Shown one piece after another: positions 57,481-64,000 of a stretch of DNA of 64,000 nucleotides. The notes beneath the pieces were generated by a model. The model saw only the letters and a program-made list of their open reading frames with translations. It searched no databases and was not told the origin of the DNA. Origin of the DNA: Gibbula magus (lineage: Eukaryota > Mollusca > Gastropoda > Trochida > Trochidae); NCBI GenBank assembly GCA_936450465.1, contig OW388296.1, forward strand, positions 11,157,867 through 11,221,866, given 5' to 3'. The translations under genes were made by a program, and so were the position numbers. Every line of letters begins with the position of its first letter. The first letter of the stretch is position 1.

Positions 57481-59100
57481 TTCATATAAGACATTTCATA
57501 TAAGTACATTTCAATTCAAATTCAAGGTATGTATCTGAAGGTGTGAAGCGTAACAGACTAAGAAAATTTGTATCAACAGAAAAGATAAGCTTATTGTTTA
57601 ATTTGAAGGATTGTGACACTTACACATAACTAATATCATTTAACATGTGCATGTTTACACATTGTCATTGGTATTTTTACTCACGAGGTTTAACCTCGTA
57701 GTGCTGATGAACCAAAGTTACTTTCGTTGAGCCTTTCTATAAACTGAAATAATTGAACTTCACTAAATTATAAATGAGGTTATAAACTCAAAACGTACAT
57801 TTATTCCATGTTATTTTTCTGTTGTCAGTGTTATAATATTGTAATTGAATTTGAATCGTTTGTCTGTGTATAAAAGTGTATGAAGCATTTGTCAGTGTTT
57901 CAACCTCAGCGATGTGAAAGATTTCGACAAATTAAATATGTTTCCACTCCCGTTGCTATTGAAATTGCACATCAATACCGGAATAACAGTTCACAGCTTG
58001 CGGAACAGGAAGGAGATGAGGCCTACATTACAACGTTTCATATTTATCGAGAAACAATTAGCACGATTATCGATTTAATAAGGATACTAATACAAACAAA
58101 TGTTAACATATTGATAGTTCCTCAGTGTACTGTTTTAGTTTGCTAAATATTAGGTCTTACATTACCACTGAGCAAAATGTATCCAGCGGGGAAGTGAACA
58201 AAAGGAATATTGACAAATATGCAAGCATAACCAAAATTCATGCATGCACTTGTATCATGTATCATTATAATCCATTGTAAGAAATTGTGGATTTATAAAT
58301 CACAAAATCATCCATCAACCAGAACTATGAATTCCTTTCACAACTTCCACTTAACATAGTTTCACGTACAAAGCGGAAGTCGTTTAAATTCATAAAAATA
58401 CAAAGACATTTGGTCTAAGCATTAGGAAATAATGTTCAATTCTGCAAAAGGTAATTTAATAACTTTAAACTTGATTTGAGTATTAGCGTATCCTTCTTCA
58501 CTACAGAAAGTCCAGAAATGTCCTTGCAACCTTATCTATTTAGATTTGAAAAGTAATCTACTTATAACTCAGTTTTAACGTCGTTGCAATCACAAAACAT
58601 AGCCAAATCAATTTAATTAGATAAGCAACCGCCTTATTTTTAGTTTATAGGGATTAGGTCATTGTATTTCATTCATTCAGATTTTAATATATCAATGCTC
58701 TACAATAGTGTCACCAGGATAAGATTTGAAGTGTTCTCTATTGACAGAAACGAATCTCTACCTCATTTTCTGTGCATTTTAGGATGGTATTCCTGTGCTG
58801 ATTTTATAATAATCTTACCTGTGAACCATCATTAGGAATAGTTGCTTTCCCATTGTTTATTGCAAGTGTCTATGAACACAGGAGAAATCAAGACAGTTTG
58901 CAATATCTAAAAAAACTACTTTAGAGAAACTTATGCCATCATTATCATCACCATCACAGTGTAGTGGGTGTAATATGCATCGACTGATCTCAACATGTTT
59001 CATAAATATTTCTTAACTGCATCCTGCAAATAAAACAATTCATTGTATCTTACTGTAGATATAAATATCATGACCACGATACAAAGTTGAATCCTTGAAC

Positions 59101-59574
59101 TAAAACGACCGAAGATTTAATTTCTTTTTCCTAAATATTCACGTTCAGGTCTTGTAATAGCATATCAGGCAACATTCAAAATGGCAACCGTTTGTGAAAC
59201 AAGGAACAGACTTGATGACTTCTATTTATCAAAATGAAGTGTTCTTGTCGCATTCGAGATAGGCATGTATATTTTAGTTTTCGAGTAGGTGTGAATATGA
59301 TATGACATTTTTCTTTTTTATTTTGCATCAAAACGTTCTTTTAGAAGAGGATGGTCATTGCGTCAAAATCATTGCACTCGTTTACTCAACTTCTTTGCGC
59401 CAAGTGTCGCCTTTTTTACTAGATCTCAAAGACGTAAATCATGTTGAATTCGTATCTCAGTGGTTTATATCCTGATAAAATCTAATTGCTTGTTAAAAAA
59501 CGTCATGTTTGTTTTTAATATGTTATTGTGGACTTCCTCGGGCGAGTCTGTGTAGGGCTGCTTCAAAAGATGCA
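59101..59574. other. AT-rich spacer, nothing recognised
   Basis: A short match to 805-835 (AAATATTCACGTTCA) lies near 59135. No gene or element end. Confidence 0.35.
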
Positions 59575-60010
59575 TCTCAACATTTGATAAGACCAGATAA
59601 TTCATAGACAGCCCACTGACTGTTTCAAAATGTATATCTTCTTATTTGATTGGACGAAATGTTCGTAGATATACCATTGACTGTATCGAAAGATGTATCT
59701 TCATATTTGATTATTCGACGAGATGCTTCATAGATAAACAACTGCCTGTCAAAATGTGTCATAGATAGACCATTGAATATTAAAAAATATGTATCTTCAT
59801 ATTTAATTGGACGAGATGATTCATAGATCGACCATTAACTGTATCGAAAGATGTATCTTCACATTTGATCGGAAGAGATCGTTCATAGATAGACCACTGA
59901 TTGTTTAAATATGTGTATTTTCAAATGTTTTGGGACGAGTGGTTCATAGATAGATCATTTACTGTATAAAAAGATGTTCATATTTGTTCAGACGAGATGG
60001 AATGACTGAT
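59575..60010. repeat. 60-bp satellite array 2, about 7 units
   Basis: Same unit as the array at 25945-26830: TTCATAGATAGACCA, GACTGTTTCAAAATG or GACTGTATCGAAAGATG, GTATCTTCATATTTGATT. Units are more diverged and some are partial. Confidence 0.8.
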
Positions 60011-60160
60011 TTCTCGGACGGTAGAAATATCAGAGGAAAGGATCTATCCTACCGTGTCGACTCATTAATACTCACCCCGTTGCGACATTTATAGAGATTA
60101 GACATTACCCATAAGCATTTGTGCCATAGTCAGATCAAGACCATTGTGTTCCAATATCTA
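60011..60160. repeat. Flank shared with array 1
   Basis: ATATCAGAGGAAAGGAT, CCCGTTGCGACATT and ATAAGCATTTGTG recur after array 1 at 26835-26940. Confidence 0.7.
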
Positions 60161-60197
60161 CATGACCTAGAGCACTAGTAACTCTCTAGTCTCATCT

Positions 60198-60336
60198 CAA
60201 GAACTATGTCCACAGATCGTTTAGCTTTACTGCTCCTTCTCTTTGGAACGGTCTTCCTAAAGCACCCATAACAGCAAACTCCCTTGACTCATTCACATCT
60301 TCACTGAAGACCCGGCTCTTCAGGAAACATCATGAG
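60198..60336 (+). pseudogene. LINE ORF2 C-terminus relic
   Basis: An uninterrupted frame reads RSFSFTAPSLWNGLPKAP, then ITANSLDSFTSSLKTRLFRK and stops after HHE at 60334-60336. The words W.GLP and F.S.LKT.LF at the end of the protein are typical of CR1/L2/Jockey-type LINE ORF2 C-termini. Upstream the frame is lost within 60 bp. The following 300 bp, ending in ATGAATGAA-like sequence near 60645, are probably its 3' UTR. A decayed paralogue lies at 27940-28070. Not functional. Confidence 0.7.
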
Positions 60337-60826
60337 TGACTTGTTCACCTGCTTCAGTTTTTAGCTCAACACAACAGGCGCCATGAGCATACACTATTGT
60401 GTGGACATGGATATTTTATTATTATAAAATATTATAAATAAAAGTTCCAGCAGACTTCATTAGTTTATGCTTAAAACTGTGCCTACATTCTCGCTGAGCT
60501 TTTTTTAAAAAAAGGAGGTCAGGACCAACTAAACCCTTACATGTATGTACGGAAACTTACTGATCATGTTTACGTTTCACCTATCTGTATTCAATTATAT
60601 TTACAGCTATGAAATCGACATACATAGACAAAATATAAGGATACAATGAATGAAGGTGAGGTGAGGTGAGGTGAGGCTTAACAATAAATGAAAGAATGAA
60701 TGAAGTATAAGTTATTCACCAAGTGTGTTTCCGTTTCATTTCTATTATATATTTGGAGTAAAAATTGTGAACAGGGGTAAAAATATAAATGCACTAAGCA
60801 GTTATTCCTTTCGATGTTTTACTCAG
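60337..60826. other. LINE 3' UTR and start of a family-B copy
   Basis: 60430-60650 matches 28140-28320. A short (GGTGA)n at 60655-60677 looks like a SINE/LINE tail remnant. AAATGCACTAAGCAGTTATT at 60788 corresponds to the beginning of family B at 29080. Confidence 0.5.
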
Positions 60827-60899
60827 TGGAGCACAGTGGTGTAGTGGTTAGCATGCTTGACTCTCACGCCAACGGCCCGGGTTCGAATCCCGGTGGAGA
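60827..60899 (+). mobile_element. tRNA-derived SINE, type 3, 5' part (split)
   Basis: TGGAGCACAGTGGTGTAGTG to GGTTCGAATCCCGGTGGAGA: the tRNA-like head with intact A and B boxes. The SINE is cut after GAGA by the foldback element and resumes at 62098. Confidence 0.85.
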
Positions 60900-62093
60900 T
60901 GTTCTATACAATCTTGGAAGAAACAATATCTTAAGATTTGGCCTATACCATCTTGGAATATTTTTATATTCCAAGATGGTATAACAAATCTTAAGATATG
61001 TACGGAAATCTTAAGATATGACCAAAACCTGAAACCTCCTGTTCAATCTTGGAATATTTAAATATCCTAAGATTCTTTTGTTCAATCTTGGGATATTGTA
61101 ATAAAATGACTTTGAAAATTGTTTACATAAATTTATTTAAATGAAAAAAATACTTTGATGGGGAAAATGTCTTTAATAAGAAAAAAGTGACTTTGGTGAA
61201 AAAATTATTTTGATGAAAAAAAATGTCTTTGATGAAAAAATGACTTTGAGGGAAATATTGATTTTGATTAAAAAAAATTGACTTTGGTGGAAAAATGATT
61301 TGATGGGAGGAAAATGACTTTGACGAAAATGTTGCCTTTGATGAACGAAAGTGATTTGGTGAAAAGAAATGACTTTGATGGAAAAAGTTACGTTGAAGAA
61401 AACAAATAAATTTGATGAATTACATTTCCTTAATAATGATATTGACTTTGATGAAAAAAAAGATTTTGGTGAAAATATTATTTGATGAGAAAGTGACTTT
61501 AATCGAAAAAAAAAATACTTTGATGAAAAAATTATTTAATGAAAATAATGGATTAAAATAATGACTTTGCTGAAAAAAAGTGATTTTGATGAAGAAAAAA
61601 AAGGCTTTGGTGAAAAAATGACTTTGATTAAAATAATGACTTTGATGAAAATGTTATATATCTATACAACGAAAGCTTCATCACCGAAGTATCATATACA
61701 TATACCGTTGACGTTGACACAGCGCAGTGCACAGAGCGCACCGAGAAATAGTCCACGGCTGAGAGTTAAACAAGCGTACCCAGATAATGGCGAGACGCAT
61801 GACGATTGATTAATTATCCCACTTGCTTGAAATTCTAAAACGCTATACACGACAGCCTCAACACACCGATAGTTAATTAAGGGCGCTCCAAATTCATATT
61901 TGCCATCACAGTAATTATCAATAGTAATGCTATGCCTACACAGTGCAGTGTGAACGCCAACCATGAGGCTAATTTGACACCTTAGAGCCGTACATATCTT
62001 AAGATTTGTTATACCATCTTGGAATATAAAAATATTCCAAGATGGTATAGGTCAAATCTTAAGATATTTTTTCTTCCAAGATTGTATAGAACA
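60900..62093. mobile_element. Foldback DNA element, 1,194 bp, 106-bp TIRs
   Basis: The ends are inverted repeats of 106 bp (60900-61005 and 61988-62093) differing at only two positions, starting TGTTCTATAC. Each is itself nearly a palindrome around GGAATATTTTTATATTCC. The target duplication is GAGA (60896-60899, 62094-62097), and removing the element with one copy of it restores a normal SINE, as seen at 27490. The inside holds a purine-rich tandem repeat (61089-61660) and about 330 bp of unique sequence. No transposase is present. The superfamily is not clear from a 4-bp duplication and these ends. Confidence 0.88.
61089..61660. repeat. Irregular minisatellite, unit near ATGACTTTGATGAAAAA
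   Basis: Some 25-30 degenerate copies of a 17-20-bp unit inside the foldback element. The A-run length varies from copy to copy. Confidence 0.85.
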
Positions 62094-62097
62094 GAGA

Positions 62098-62352
62098 CAC
62101 CAAACATTTGTGACCTGGGTCTTATACTGTGTTGTGCCCCTGGGCAAGGCACTTCATCCACATTGCACTCAGTCCACCCAGCTGTTTAAATGGGTACCTA
62201 AACACGGGAGGTACGGACCTATATGGTCGCGCGGAGCGCTTAGTAGCGGCACCGAAAGTACAATTCCATCATGGTAATAATTGTCCCGCAATTGAGCAGT
62301 GCTTGCACTGGATATTAGACGTCAAAATGTATATTATTATTTTTATTATTTA
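62098..62352 (+). mobile_element. tRNA-derived SINE, type 3, 3' part (split)
   Basis: It continues the SINE head at 60827-60899 with CACCAAACATTTGTGACCTG, GTGCCCCTGGGCAAGGCACT and a TTA-rich tail, about 95 percent alike by eye to the SINE at 27560-27811. Confidence 0.85.
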
Positions 62353-64000
62353 TAGCAGAAATCCACCGTGATTTCTTGGTCATACTCTCCAATGGCGGGT
62401 ATAATTTTTTCTAGGATTCGAATAAGAGGTATTGAATTCTGTTTTTGTCCTTTAACCTTTTTTTACATATTTATCAGATTTGGAGACGATGTTTATCAGA
62501 TTGCATAGATAACCTCCTCTATTACATAATACTGAAAATTATCAACGTATCGCAATTTTCTTTAACTTTACATAATTCAAAATTAAAAGTTGATGGATAT
62601 CAAAGTGTGTGTCATGTTTGAATTCTTATATAAACTGAGATAATACTGTTGAAAACTATTTTTCGGTAATGGTGGCAGAACAACCTATGCCTGACAAATG
62701 ACGCTATATCAACTTTATCTACGGTTAGCACAAACATTTTGCAAATACTGGATTCTTTATGTAAAATGTTATGTCCAAATACATTCATTTACACCAATTT
62801 ACCAGTTATATTCTGTTTTATCAAATAGTTTCAGATGTAAAGGTCATGTCACATGTTCTGGTTATCTCACACATTTGTTGTAATAATGTAGGGACATTAC
62901 AAAAATAATGGCGATCTTTGAACTTTGAATCCTTTGATGGAAGTAGATGGAACTTTAGTTATCGGTTTAATCACGGCTAGATGAAATATTTTAACAAATT
63001 AAATGTGCTTCCGTTTTCTCATGGCCAGTGAGATTGCACATCAATACTAGAGTGGAATTCATAGAATGGAACTTCTGGTTTGGCAGAAACACATCGAAGT
63101 TACAATGTACGATACAGTTTACCTAACACCTTACAGAACAGGTAACTTGAACGTTGGTTTTTCTGTCTGACATTTTTCAGAAAAGGAAGATTTCCTGCAA
63201 CATCGTCTTTGACAAAATACACAACCTCCATAGTTAATGTTAACTCCTTCATCAGGCGTATTTTTCTGAATATGCATATGGCAGTTATTTTAATCATATT
63301 TTTCATTAACTGTTAAAATTATGCCAATGCAGATATTTCCTTTCAGTTAACCATTGATCAGGGGGAAAGTTAAAGAGATGACTATTTACAAATTGGTTTA
63401 ATTATCAACTTTCATAACTAAAGTTTTTCCATAGTATAATCGAATGTCAGCAGTAGAGGATGGATAGCTTATTCATCATTATATGACCGTTAATGGCAGG
63501 TAGTATAACATAAAGATGTTCATCACATACAATAGATGTATTTTTGCCCATATTGAGCCACATCATACATCAACAAGAAACGTTTCTGGAATTCACCTGT
63601 ATAATGTTGGAGCTATCAAAAACTTCAGTAAATAAGCATCTGATGAATAGTTGTGTTGATGTTTTCGGATGTTATCATATCTTTGATTGGCTATTTACAA
63701 GTTTGAATTTTTAAGAATGAAGTAACCAACTTAAAATGACAAACCATCTTCTATCTATATTTTAAAGTTGAGTCAATTGTACATGAACATCAGTGACACT
63801 TGCATGATTATCCCGTACATATTTGATGCAAAACATACATTTTGGAACTTCTGATCCTTTGAATAAATACAGTACGTATATCTGGGAAGAGTGGAGTCAC
63901 TAAACGAATTTTACATTTGAGGCGTTACTAAGCTGTCAATACTTAGGTAGACTGTGTTCTATAATATATGGAGATAGTCAGACATTCTTGATTTCTGCCA
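62353..64000 (+). repeat. Family-B repeat, copy 3, running off the window
   Basis: 62700-63370 matches 29465-30066 and 43380-44000, and 63310-64000 matches 32776-33345. It ends with GGAGATAGTCAGACATTCTT (compare 33320), a few bases before the site where copy 1 received the LINE. At 63304-63311 it reads CATTAACTG, another site without the TTAA transposon. Confidence 0.75.

Larger units (their letters stand above)
52500..59100 (+). repeat. R-family copy 3, with hammerhead insertion
   Basis: 52570-52910 matches 46610-46930, 54020-55330 matches 20040-21290, 55850-56400 matches 21830-22390 and 57600-59030 matches 22880-24250. The interval 52916-54000 has no counterpart in the other copies and holds (TA)n tracts with hammerhead folds. 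No gene was identified. The plus-strand frame at 57880-58146 overlaps a segment found in six repeats and is not kept open in them. Confidence 0.65.

Noticed and set aside
57880..58146. 88-codon frame in R copy 3
   Set aside because: Its homologues at 23.2 and 4.2 kb are interrupted, so there is no sign of protein constraint.
1..64000. CRISPR array, operon, ribosome-binding sites or bacterial terminators
   Set aside because: Composition, introns and retroelements show animal nuclear DNA; no array of equal repeats and spacers was seen.

Overview
The window is AT-rich animal DNA, most likely from a mollusc and probably a gastropod. This rests on the repeat content: (GTGA)n-tailed LINE 3' ends carrying the GTTTAACGCCGCTT sequence, tRNA-derived SINEs, hammerhead-ribozyme elements, Crypton-type recombinase sequence, and introns with GT/AG borders. 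No complete host gene could be recognised. Almost everything that can be named is mobile DNA, intact or decayed.

Layout. 1-5800: fragments of a long interspersed repeat (called the R family here), a LINE C-terminal relic (1745-2185, minus) and a GC-rich block with CRE, TATA and a hairpin (2396-3345). 5980-9720: a 102-bp MITE-like palindrome, a 146-bp satellite, a palindrome-cored tandem repeat, and a small TATA-driven first exon on the minus strand. 9900-24260: R-family copies in both orientations, a LINE relic with a SINE nested inside it, and tRNA-like SINEs. 24265-25310: (TA)n beside a hammerhead-like hairpin and a retroelement open frame. 25945-33367: a 60-bp satellite array, a SINE, a LINE relic and a family-B repeat copy, split by a 2.7-kb TTAA-flanked DNA transposon. 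33368-36799: a 5'-truncated EN-RT-RNaseH LINE with perfect 12-bp target duplications. 37166-41869: a broken three-exon Crypton/DUF3504-type tyrosine recombinase gene on the minus strand, with T2-like elements and other palindromic repeats in its introns. 42000-45290: an A-B-A' repeat arrangement. 45590-59100: two more R copies, one holding a Penelope-type endonuclease relic and the other a roughly 1.1-kb (TA)n-bounded insertion packed with hammerhead ribozymes. 59570-64000: a diverged paralogue of the 25945-33367 segment, in which a SINE is split by a 1,194-bp foldback element.

The repeated segments are useful because they supply empty sites inside the same window. The TTAA transposon, the 27.5-kb SINE and the foldback element can each be delimited by comparison with an uninterrupted copy.

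The most interesting material is: (1) three hammerhead folds within 850 bp, two canonical and one whose core changes C3 and G8 together to U3 and A8, with the same double change at two further sites; (2) the foldback element whose 106-bp terminal repeats are themselves hairpins; (3) a tRNA-SINE that shares the 3' tail of the resident LINE; (4) the Crypton-type gene with its catalytic motifs visible but three reading-frame lesions. All calls come from reading the sequence. No database search was run.
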